In this document: piece by piece, positions 1-4,693 of the stretch | How the letters are laid out: every line of letters starts with the position of its first letter | Numbering within the stretch: position 1 is the stretch's first letter | From: Candidatus Collierbacteria bacterium RIFOXYD1_FULL_40_9 | GTDB lineage: Bacteria > Patescibacteriota > Microgenomatia > UBA1400 > MFAQ01 | Direction: 5' to 3' | Length of the DNA: 9,367 bases | Assembly: GCA_001776275.1 (NCBI GenBank) | Contig: MFAQ01000046.1 | Location: 22,806 to 32,172 of the forward strand | The notes under the pieces: model-generated | What the model was told of the DNA's origin: nothing | The model's database searches: none | What the model saw: only the letters and a program-made list of their open reading frames with translations | Program-made: the position numbers and the translations under genes

Positions 1-417
1 TGGTTAAATCTGGAAGCCGATTGGCAGACTCAAGCCAGAAAAAGTATTGATAGTGACGAAACAGGTGGCAAGGACGAAACAGATGATGTTATCTCAGCCG
101 AACTACTTGTCCGAATTATTGCCACCAGCTCAGTTGTTTGGCAACAAGGACAGCTCCCTACTCTCATTACCATCGAAGCAATTCATGCCCTCAACCAAGC
201 TCTCGGCGACGCCATCGTCAAAGGTCGAACTCGGATGCAAAAAGTTCCCTATGATAATGAAAGGGGTTGGATCACTGTTTACTCCTACCTTCGCCAGTCA
301 GGTGTTATGGTCGGTACCGGTGGTGGCAAATACCTCCCCAATCCCGAAGTGTCTTTGTTTTACCTTTTGAAACTTTTAGACCGCCAAGTAATTAACCCTG
401 AAGTATACAACATATAA
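1..417 (+). CDS. C-terminal part of an unrecognised protein, cut by the window edge
   Basis: Frame 1 is open from the first base to a TAA at 415-417, giving 138 residues with no start inside the window that is needed to explain it; the true start lies upstream. Two parts can be seen. An acidic, polar stretch with repeated Asp/Glu/Lys/Gly (residues about 16-32) looks like a flexible linker. A following alpha/beta-like region (about 35-138) contains ELLVRIIATSSVVWQQG, a basic KGRTRMQK patch, GWITVYSYLRQSGVMVGTGGGKY with a Gly-rich turn, and PEVSLFYLLKLLDRQ. The Gly-rich turn is not a Walker A motif, since no GxxxxGK[ST] is present. I do not recognise the family. Codon choice is even and coherent over the whole frame, whereas the overlapping frame from base 47 gives a protein of poor composition, so frame 1 is the real one. 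A strong hairpin terminator follows ten bases after the stop. Confidence 0.75.
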   Translation, partial: WLNLEADWQTQARKSIDSDETGGKDETDDVISAELLVRIIATSSVVWQQGQLPTLITIEAIHALNQALGDAIVKGRTRMQKVPYDNERGWITVYSYLRQSGVMVGTGGGKYLPNPEVSLFYLLKLLDRQVINPEVYNI

Positions 418-426
418 TCACAGACC

Positions 427-455
427 AAAGAGGAGTCAAAAGACTCCTCTTTTCT
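427..455. terminator. bidirectional intrinsic terminator between the edge gene and thrS
   Basis: A perfect 11-bp stem AAAGAGGAGTC (427-437) / GACTCCTCTTT (442-452) closes a four-base AAAA loop and is followed by a T-rich run on the plus strand. On the minus strand the same stem is followed by TTTGG only. It clearly ends the plus-strand gene and may also end thrS, whose stop codon is about 45 bases away. Confidence 0.85.
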
Positions 456-496
456 TTATAAACCACACCACAACAATTTACTCATACCGTCTTTTG

Positions 497-1762
497 TTAA
501 ATTATTATCTTTTCTTTAATTTCTCGATTAAGCTTCACTAACACCTCATCCGTACTCATCACACCAAGATCTTTCTGCCCTCTAGCTCGCAAGGACACTG
601 TTTTATTTTCCGCCTCTTTCTCTCCCAAAATTAGCATATATGGAATCTTCATGGCTTCAGCATTGCGAATTTTCTTACCAAGGGACTCAGCATCAGTATC
701 TAGCTCCACTCTTATACCTGCCTTTTTCAGACTTTCGGTCACTTCCATTGCATACTCCATTACTTTCTCAGAAATTGGCAAAACTTTTACTTGTACAGGT
801 GAAAGCCAAACAGGCAAAGCTCCATTTGTGTGCTCCAATAAAAATGCTGCAATTCTCTCAATCGCTCCAATACTAGATCTATGGACTACCAAAGGTCTTT
901 TTTCTTCACCATTGCTATCTATGTACTTCAGGTCAAACCTGGTTGGCATTACAAAATCGTACTGCACCGTAAAGGCAGTTTCTTCCACCCCATTCATTTT
1001 TGTCATTTGCACATCGATCTTAGGACCATAAAAAGCAGCTTCATCTTTTGCCTCTACAAACTCCACATTCCTCTCTTTAAGAACTTTACGCAAAATTTCC
1101 TCAGAGTCTTCCCAAGCCTTTGGGTCATCAAAGTATTTTTCTTTATTCTCTCTGTCTCCAAGTGATAGTCTGTATTTGTAGTTTTCACCCATTTTTAAAC
1201 CAAATACTCCTGCCATATAGTCAATCAAATCTAATGCAGATGCAATTTCTTTATGAGCCTGATCAGCATCGGCACAGATTATGTGAGCATCAGCCAAACA
1301 AAAGGAACGAACGCGAGTAAGTCCAGATAAAACTCCGGATAATTCATATCTATAAAGTTTTGCCATCTCGGCAATTCTCATTGGTAGTTCTCTATAGCTT
1401 CTTGGTTTACTCAGATAAAGCTCAAAGTGATGAGGACAAGTCATGGGGCGAAGCATAAATTCTTCTCCATCAACATCTATCGGAGCATACATTGTGTCTT
1501 TGTAGTAAGGGTAGTGACCAGACTTTTTGTACAAATCTATTTTTGCAATATCTGGTGTATATACATGCTGGTATCCCCAAGATAACTCAGTATCTACCAC
1601 AAATCGCTCTAACTCTCGGCGAAAAGTAGCTCCACGAGAAGTCCAAAGAGGTAGCCCTTTACCTACCGTATCTGAAAAGGTAAACAGGTCTAGTTCTCGG
1701 CCTAATACTCTATGATCTCTGGGGTCTAGATTTTCTTCTATGTTTTGTGGTTTATTATCCAT
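497..1762 (-). CDS. thrS: threonyl-tRNA synthetase, short form without TGS and editing domains
   Basis: Class II synthetase that charges tRNA-Thr in the cytoplasm. Numbering from the chosen start, a catalytic core (about 20-315) carries RPMTCPHH with zinc ligand Cys109, motif 2 LYRYELSG with Arg138, SFCLADAHIIC with zinc ligand His160, VVHRSSIGAIER with zinc ligand His294 and motif 3 Arg303. An anticodon-binding domain follows (about 320-415). The protein is about 421 residues against about 640 for the E. coli enzyme: the N-terminal TGS domain and the N2 editing domain are absent, and the frame contains no remnant of them. In SFCLADAH the usual Gln two residues before the conserved Asp is Leu. 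I chose the Met at 1762 because it has the same A-rich leader as trxA and hsp20. An in-frame Met at 1807 adds 15 residues but lies inside a predicted RNA helix. The leader carries a T-box-like element, which fits control by uncharged tRNA-Thr. Confidence 0.93.
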   Translation of the reverse strand: MDNKPQNIEENLDPRDHRVLGRELDLFTFSDTVGKGLPLWTSRGATFRRELERFVVDTELSWGYQHVYTPDIAKIDLYKKSGHYPYYKDTMYAPIDVDGEEFMLRPMTCPHHFELYLSKPRSYRELPMRIAEMAKLYRYELSGVLSGLTRVRSFCLADAHIICADADQAHKEIASALDLIDYMAGVFGLKMGENYKYRLSLGDRENKEKYFDDPKAWEDSEEILRKVLKERNVEFVEAKDEAAFYGPKIDVQMTKMNGVEETAFTVQYDFVMPTRFDLKYIDSNGEEKRPLVVHRSSIGAIERIAAFLLEHTNGALPVWLSPVQVKVLPISEKVMEYAMEVTESLKKAGIRVELDTDAESLGKKIRNAEAMKIPYMLILGEKEAENKTVSLRARGQKDLGVMSTDEVLVKLNREIKEKIII

Positions 1763-1800
1763 TTTTTGTATATTTAAATAATTACGAAACAATTCAAAAA

Positions 1801-1955
1801 TTCGCATGAACCAATGTTCTTTGTGCCACGCTACGCAGGTGCGAAATGCTTGGTCCCGCCCATGGCGGGATTTCGCTCCGAGTATCGAGATAGTCAGATT
1901 CCGCAGGAGAATCTGAACTATCGGTGGCCAACAAAGAATGTGGTGATTAAGCGAA
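1801..1955. ncRNA. three-stem structured RNA element, copy A, in the thrS leader
   Basis: Plus-strand description. P1 is built from TTCGC 1801-1805 with GCGAA 1951-1955, TTCTTTGT 1817-1824 with ACAAAGAA 1931-1938, and GCCAC 1825-1829 with GTGGC 1924-1928. Unpaired TACGCAG (1832-1838) follows. P2 is GCGAAAT 1841-1847 / ATTTCGC 1870-1876, with a one-sided bulge GCTTGGT (1848-1854) and an inner stem CCCGCC / GGCGGG. The linker CGAGTAT (1879-1885) leads to P3: GATAGT + CAGATTC (1889-1901), loop CGCAGGA (1902-1908), GAATCTG, a bulged A and ACTATC (1909-1922). A second copy at 7921-8081 keeps all unpaired strings but has different stem sequences, which is strong evidence for an RNA fold. Both copies lie in leaders transcribed from the minus strand, but pairing alone does not settle the strand. 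Family not recognised. Confidence 0.75.
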
Positions 1956-1969
1956 TTTCAAATTGCGTT

Positions 1970-2098
1970 AAAAAACAAAAAACTACCGATCCTGCAGGAG
2001 CCCTTTTGGGGCGGTTCCATCCTGCTTGCTTGGTAGCTCTTTATTCATCAAATCTGGTATTGATCACCTGTTTCTCCCTGGTTGGTAGCCAGATCAGC
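1970..2098 (-). promoter_or_regulatory. T-box-like tRNA-sensing leader of thrS
   Basis: On the minus strand the antiterminator reads GCAGGA (2025-2020), seven-base bulge TGGAACC (2019-2013), GCCC (2012-2009), loop CAAAA, GGGC (2003-2000), TCCTGC (1999-1994). A 6-bp helix, a 7-nt UGGNACC bulge and a GC-rich upper helix are the hallmarks of a T-box antiterminator. AGGATGGAACCGCC agrees with 12 of the 14 bases of AGGGTGGNACCGCG. An outer CTACC (2036-2032) / GGTAG (1987-1983) stem is followed at once by a 13-base T-rich tract (1982-1970), giving terminator character. Upstream, GATCTGG (2095-2089) pairs with CCAGATT (2057-2051) as a short Stem I; the specifier is not certain, though Thr ACC triplets occur at 2086-2084 and 2058-2056. 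The element is in the right strand and place for thrS. The bulge base after UGG is A, which predicts a tRNA-Thr with U73. The exact competing terminator fold is unclear to me. Confidence 0.65.
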
Positions 2099-2119
2099 AA
2101 AACAATTCAACTAATCCAA

Positions 2120-2125
2120 ATTATA
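2120..2125 (-). promoter_or_regulatory. minus-strand -10 box for the thrS leader
   Basis: A perfect TATAAT on the minus strand is directly preceded by TG. The -35 region at the expected distance (CAAATA, about 2148-2143) is poor, so recognition would rest on the -10 region. Transcription would begin near 2113, giving a thrS leader of about 350 bases that contains the T-box-like element and structured element A. Confidence 0.5.
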
Positions 2126-2131
2126 CACTAA

Positions 2132-2159
2132 TTGACTTTTAATATTTGTGTAATAAAAT
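2132..2159 (+). promoter_or_regulatory. promoter of the small RNA at 2166
   Basis: TTGACT (2132-2137), a 16-base spacer and TAAAAT (2154-2159) form a good sigma-70-type promoter. It fires away from the thrS leader promoter, which overlaps the same stretch. No coding sequence lies between this promoter and the terminator at 2244-2275. Confidence 0.6.
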
Positions 2160-2165
2160 CAATCT

Positions 2166-2275
2166 GTAAGTTTCTCATGCGGGTGAGCCCGAAGTTGCGG
2201 TATACCGCAGTTCTGGAAAACATGCCACCCGCTCCTAAAACCCAAGGCCTCAATCAATGAGGCCTTTCTTTTTTT
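2166..2275 (+). ncRNA. small structured RNA of about 110 nt with own promoter and terminator
   Basis: The start is placed seven bases after the -10 box and the end at the T-run of the terminator. The core is one long irregular hairpin: GCGGGTG (2179-2185) pairs with CACCCGC (2226-2232); inside, CC-GAA-TGCGG pairs with CCGCA-TTC-GG around a TATA loop (2201-2204), with a C/T mismatch and small bulges. A one-sided 3' bulge AAAACATGC (2217-2225) has no 5' partner. No start codon with a usable frame fits this size. It lacks the GGAA-type tetraloop and AGCAG loop of SRP RNA. The shape, a hairpin with a large one-sided loop followed by a terminator, recalls families such as skipping-rope RNA, but I cannot confirm membership. 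It is not an hsp20 leader, because it is terminated before the hsp20 promoter. Confidence 0.6.
2244..2275 (+). terminator. intrinsic terminator of the small RNA
   Basis: A perfect 9-bp stem AAGGCCTCA / TGAGGCCTT with loop ATCAA is followed by TCTTTTTTT. It separates the small RNA from the hsp20 promoter, which begins 13 bases later. Confidence 0.9.
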
Positions 2276-2287
2276 CTAAAAGGCCTC

Positions 2288-2317
2288 TTGACAAGTTAGC
2301 ACTCTTTATATTAGACT
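2288..2317 (+). promoter_or_regulatory. promoter of hsp20
   Basis: A consensus TTGACA -35 box (2288-2293) stands 18 bases before TAGACT (2312-2317), the best -10 at usable distance; TTAGAC with 17 bases is the alternative. The -10 box is weak, as is common for heat-shock genes under repressor control. The spacer and -10 box are covered by the CIRCE-like operator. Confidence 0.6.
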
Positions 2318-2322
2318 GATAA
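2296..2322 (+). promoter_or_regulatory. CIRCE-like HrcA operator of hsp20
   Basis: TTAGCACTC (2296-2304), nine bases, then GACTGATAA (2314-2322). The classical CIRCE element is TTAGCACTC-N9-GAGTGCTAA: the left arm matches perfectly, the spacer length is exact and the right arm matches at 7 of 9 positions. Its place between and over the -35 and -10 boxes is that of known CIRCE sites. HrcA repression relieved on heat shock is therefore the likely control; no hrcA gene lies in the window. Confidence 0.8.
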
Positions 2323-2375
2323 TTAGCTTAAGCAAATATTATTAATTACTATTAAAAATTACATAAAAAAAACAT

Positions 2376-2783
2376 ATGTCATTTGATATAGTTCCAAAAT
2401 CTTTTCTCTCCTTCCCCAAGTCACTCTTGAGTGACGACGACTTCTTTGCTCCTTCTGTTACTGGCTCAGATATTTCTGTCTCCGAAGACGATAAAAATGT
2501 CTACATCGAAGCCAACATGCCAGGACTAGAAGCAGACGATATTGAAGTTACTTATCACAAAGGCCAACTATGGCTAAGAGGCGCCAAAAAAGAGGAAGAG
2601 GAAAATAAAAAGAAAAAATACTACCGCATGTCTAGCTCTTCATTTAGCTATCGCCTCGCTGTCCCTGGCGACATAGACGAAAAAAGCGAACCAGATGCCG
2701 AGTACAAAAACGGTGTTATGAAAGTAACATTTAAAAAGCTGGCAGAGGCTCAACCCAAAAAAATATCGGTAAAAAAAACCTAA
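2376..2783 (+). CDS. hsp20: Hsp20-family small heat-shock protein
   Basis: ATP-independent chaperone that binds unfolding proteins in the cytoplasm as an oligomer. The 135-residue protein has a short N-terminal arm (1-30) with Phe/Leu/Pro-rich FLSFPKSLL, an alpha-crystallin domain (about 31-122) with EANMPGLEADDIEV, GQLWLRGAKKEEEE and the signature AEYKNGVMKVTFKK, and a short tail ending KKISVKK that contains an I-x-V form of the I-x-I motif (130-132) used to dock between dimers. There is no cysteine. The region 73-82 is a strongly charged Glu/Lys loop. ATG at 2376 is the first Met in frame and is preceded by an A-run without a Shine-Dalgarno. The gene is alone between a CIRCE-controlled promoter and a terminator, so it is a single-gene heat-shock unit. 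Confidence 0.95.
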   Translation: MSFDIVPKSFLSFPKSLLSDDDFFAPSVTGSDISVSEDDKNVYIEANMPGLEADDIEVTYHKGQLWLRGAKKEEEENKKKKYYRMSSSSFSYRLAVPGDIDEKSEPDAEYKNGVMKVTFKKLAEAQPKKISVKKT

Positions 2784-2816
2784 AGCCCTAACTCGAATAG
2801 CAAATCGGTTACCCTA

Positions 2817-2842
2817 AAAAAGACCCCTCAAGGGGTCTTTTT
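2817..2842 (+). terminator. intrinsic terminator after hsp20
   Basis: An 11-bp stem of AAAAAGACCCC and GGGGTCTTTTT closes a TCAA loop. It lies 33 bases after the hsp20 stop. The A-run and T-run on either side let it work in both directions. Confidence 0.9.
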
Positions 2843-2867
2843 AATATACAAAAATATACCACGATTA

Positions 2868-2896
2868 TTGACAAACGTTTCCTATAGTCATAAAAT
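2868..2896 (+). promoter_or_regulatory. consensus promoter of the 255-nt RNA
   Basis: TTGACA (2868-2873), exactly 17 bases, TAAAAT (2891-2896). This is the best sigma-70-type promoter in the window and sits just after the hsp20 terminator. No open reading frame of credible composition follows on the plus strand, so it serves the non-coding RNA that starts near 2903. Confidence 0.8.
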
Positions 2897-2902
2897 CTCC
2901 AC

Positions 2903-3160
2903 ATCTCGACCTTAACTGTCTCTGATGAGTTGGAGATTGGGTCGCGACGATGAAGTCAGCTAGAGTAACCACTGGGGTTACAAGTGTGGTCGACGGGCGA
3001 TATACCCGTGCTTAACGCCACTTCCAAAGCGAACGGAGCTGTTTACCAGCATCCCTAAGTTCTGGATTCTAGAAGAGTTCCTGATTTCATCTATTACAAC
3101 CCCTGTCGCCGTTCGCGACGACAGCCCGTCACCACACACCAAGGTGACGGGATTTTTTTT
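2903..3160 (+). ncRNA. large structured non-coding RNA of about 255 nt, family not recognised
   Basis: The RNA lies between a consensus promoter and a strong terminator and is visibly more GC-rich than its surroundings. A coherent fold can be drawn by hand: a 5' hairpin with CGACC 2907-2911 / GGTCG 2940-2944 and TCTC / GAGA above it; a long-range 11-pair helix GATGAAGTCAG 2949-2959 / CTGATTTCATC 3081-3091 with one G-U pair. Within this lie hairpins GTAACC 2965-2970 / GGTTAC 2976-2981, AAGTG 2982-2986 / CACTT 3019-3023 enclosing ACGGG / CCCGT (2993-3009), and GAAC 3031-3034 / GTTC 3059-3062 enclosing GGAGCTG / CAGC-TCC. A hairpin CTGTCG 3103-3108 / CGACAG 3119-3124 precedes the terminator. I see none of the RNase P P4, tmRNA tRNA-like, SRP or 5S rRNA signatures, and no simple 6S-like long hairpin. 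It may be a family such as raiA or a new one. Confidence 0.75.
3125..3160 (+). terminator. intrinsic terminator of the 255-nt RNA, touching the lysS stop
   Basis: A perfect 9-bp stem CCCGTCACC (3125-3133) / GGTGACGGG (3143-3151) is followed by A and eight T. The last two bases of the T-run belong to the TAA stop of the convergent lysS, so the two units end on each other. The reverse strand has no T-run after the stem, so this is not an efficient terminator for lysS. Confidence 0.92.
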
Positions 3161-4631
3161 ATTTCTTTACTCGCAATGGTGGGAACAAAGTCCCCTCCCT
3201 ACCAGATACATTCTCCATAAACCAAAACAGTCGCTCCGAGAAGCCAAACCCAGATGTCGGCGGCATACCGTATCTCAGCATCTCCACAAAGTCCATGTCC
3301 AGCATCTGTGCCTCATCATCACCCGCATCTCGAGCCCCCTGTTGCTCCAAAAAGCGCTCTAGTTGCTCGTCTGGATCATTTAGCTCACTATAACCATTCC
3401 CAAGCTCAGATCCTCCTATAATCGGCTGAAATCTTTCTGTCAGATCCGGATTTTCTGGTTTATTTTTAGCCAAAGGCGACACAAATTTAGGCACATTGAC
3501 CAAAAATGCAGGTCCTGCAATCTCCTTGCGAACAATTTTCCACAAGTTATCTATTAGTCTCATTCTGTTTATTTCTCCAGTAAGTTTCACCCCCGCCTCA
3601 GTCACCGCTGTTTTCATCTTTTCTTCATCATCCACAAAAACATCAATTCCTGTTTTCTCTTTAATAGAACTTACATAATCAATCTCGTCCCAATCTTTAC
3701 TCAAATCAAATTTATACCCTCTGGTCTCAAACACAGACGTTCCATAAATCTCTTTGGCCAAGTGGCGATAAAGGTCCCGAACCAACTCCATGTTATTTTT
3801 GTAGTCAGCAAAAGCCAAATACCACTCGCACTGGTAATACTCTGGCATGTGTTCGTCATCCATTCCTTCGTTGCGAAAGTTTGGGCCCAAAGTAAACACT
3901 TTCTCGTAGCCAGCTCCAATTAATCTTTTTTGATAAAGCTCAGTAGAAATTCGAAGGTAAAAGTCCTGATCTATCGAGTTCATATGAGTGGTAAATGGTT
4001 TCGCATCAGCTCCACCAGTCACACTCTCTAAGACCGGTGTCTCTACCTCCATAAATCCTCTCTCTTGCAAAAACTTTCTTGTCTCACTCCAAAACTTCGC
4101 CTTTCTCTCAAATCTTCTCTGTTTTTCCTCATTCATCAAAATATCCAAATACCTCTTGCGAATGGCATCATCCGGATCAGTTATCCCTTCCCACTTGTCT
4201 GGCAATGGTAATCTGGACTTAGTTAGTAACTTGATCTCCGAAACCATCAGGGACACTTCACCAGTTCTTGTTTTTACTATCTCTCCGGTTGCCTGAATAA
4301 TATCCCCAAGATCCAAAAGCTCCAAGTCTTCAAAACCAATTAGCTGCTTTTCTTTATTGGTAATTTCCAGGGTATCAGCTCTAATAAAAAGTTGAATTCT
4401 GCCACTCTGGTCCTGAATCTGCCCAAAAATAAGTTTTCCATGCTCTCGCCAAGCCATTATCCGACCCGCCAAGGTCATTATTTTTCCATTATATTTTTCA
4501 AAGTTATCAACAACTTCTTTGTTTGCTAGGTCCTTTTTAGATTTAGCGGGGTACAAATCAATACCAATAAGTCGAAGATGTTCAATCTTCTTTTCTCGCT
4601 CTTTTAGGATTTCATCTAGTCTACTTGCCAT
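3159..4631 (-). CDS. lysS: lysyl-tRNA synthetase, class II
   Basis: Charges tRNA-Lys in the cytoplasm. At 490 residues it has the full bacterial length. An N-terminal OB-fold anticodon-binding domain (about 50-140) includes MTLAGRIMAWREHGKLIFGQIQDQSGRIQLF. The class II catalytic domain (about 165-490) has motif 1 around EVETPVLE (195-202), motif 2 FRNEGMDDEHMPEYYQCEWY with Arg253 and Glu255, the lysine-pocket signature GGSELGNGYSELND (406-419) that separates LysRS from AspRS and AsnRS, and motif 3 GFGFSERL with Arg467 before the ending GTLFPPLR. Start: the Met at 4631 begins the usual MxxRLDEILKEREKKIEHLRxxGIDLYP pattern. There is no Shine-Dalgarno; a TAAAAT box seven bases upstream of the ATG suggests a leaderless transcript. 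It is divergent from the gene at 4694 and convergent with the 255-nt RNA. Confidence 0.97.
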   Translation of the reverse strand: MASRLDEILKEREKKIEHLRLIGIDLYPAKSKKDLANKEVVDNFEKYNGKIMTLAGRIMAWREHGKLIFGQIQDQSGRIQLFIRADTLEITNKEKQLIGFEDLELLDLGDIIQATGEIVKTRTGEVSLMVSEIKLLTKSRLPLPDKWEGITDPDDAIRKRYLDILMNEEKQRRFERKAKFWSETRKFLQERGFMEVETPVLESVTGGADAKPFTTHMNSIDQDFYLRISTELYQKRLIGAGYEKVFTLGPNFRNEGMDDEHMPEYYQCEWYLAFADYKNNMELVRDLYRHLAKEIYGTSVFETRGYKFDLSKDWDEIDYVSSIKEKTGIDVFVDDEEKMKTAVTEAGVKLTGEINRMRLIDNLWKIVRKEIAGPAFLVNVPKFVSPLAKNKPENPDLTERFQPIIGGSELGNGYSELNDPDEQLERFLEQQGARDAGDDEAQMLDMDFVEMLRYGMPPTSGFGFSERLFWFMENVSGREGTLFPPLRVKK

Positions 4632-4638
4632 ATCAGCT

Positions 4639-4644
4639 ATTTTA
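4639..4644 (-). promoter_or_regulatory. possible lysS -10 box placing the transcript start at the ATG
   Basis: On the minus strand TAAAAT is followed by seven bases and then the ATG of lysS, so initiation at the normal distance would produce a leaderless mRNA. The -35 candidate 17 bases upstream (GTGAAG) is weak. The 62 bases between lysS and the divergent gene hold no other good box. Confidence 0.35.
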
Positions 4645-4683
4645 ACCTAAACTACTTACCACTTCACCTTAAAAAAACAAAAC

Positions 4684-4688
4684 GGAGG
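4684..4688 (+). promoter_or_regulatory. strong Shine-Dalgarno GGAGG for the gene at 4694
   Basis: GGAGG ends five bases before the ATG at 4694. It fixes this start and is the only textbook ribosome binding site seen in the window. Confidence 0.85.
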
Positions 4689-4693
4689 CTTAC

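Noticed and set aside
2028..2036. Third copy of the three-stem element, from a further GCTTGGT
   Set aside because: Only the 7-mer is shared; TACGCAG, CGAGTAT and the CGCAGGA hairpin are absent, and the sequence belongs to the T-box-like domain.
2179..2232. 4.5S/SRP RNA
   Set aside because: Size and hairpin shape fit, but the GGAA-type tetraloop and the AGCAG asymmetric loop needed for Ffh binding are missing on both strands.
2166..2275. Leader riboswitch for hsp20
   Set aside because: hsp20 has its own TTGACA promoter and CIRCE-like operator after the terminator, so the upstream structured RNA is a separate unit.
2922..2929. Hammerhead ribozyme core, from CTGATGAG
   Set aside because: No matching GAAA core strand and no stem arrangement of a hammerhead nearby; the string lies in a simple hairpin loop of the 255-nt RNA.
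2903..3160. RNase P RNA, tmRNA or 6S RNA
   Set aside because: No GAGGAAAGTCC-type P4 strand, no tRNA-like 3' domain and tag frame, and no single long hairpin with a central bubble.
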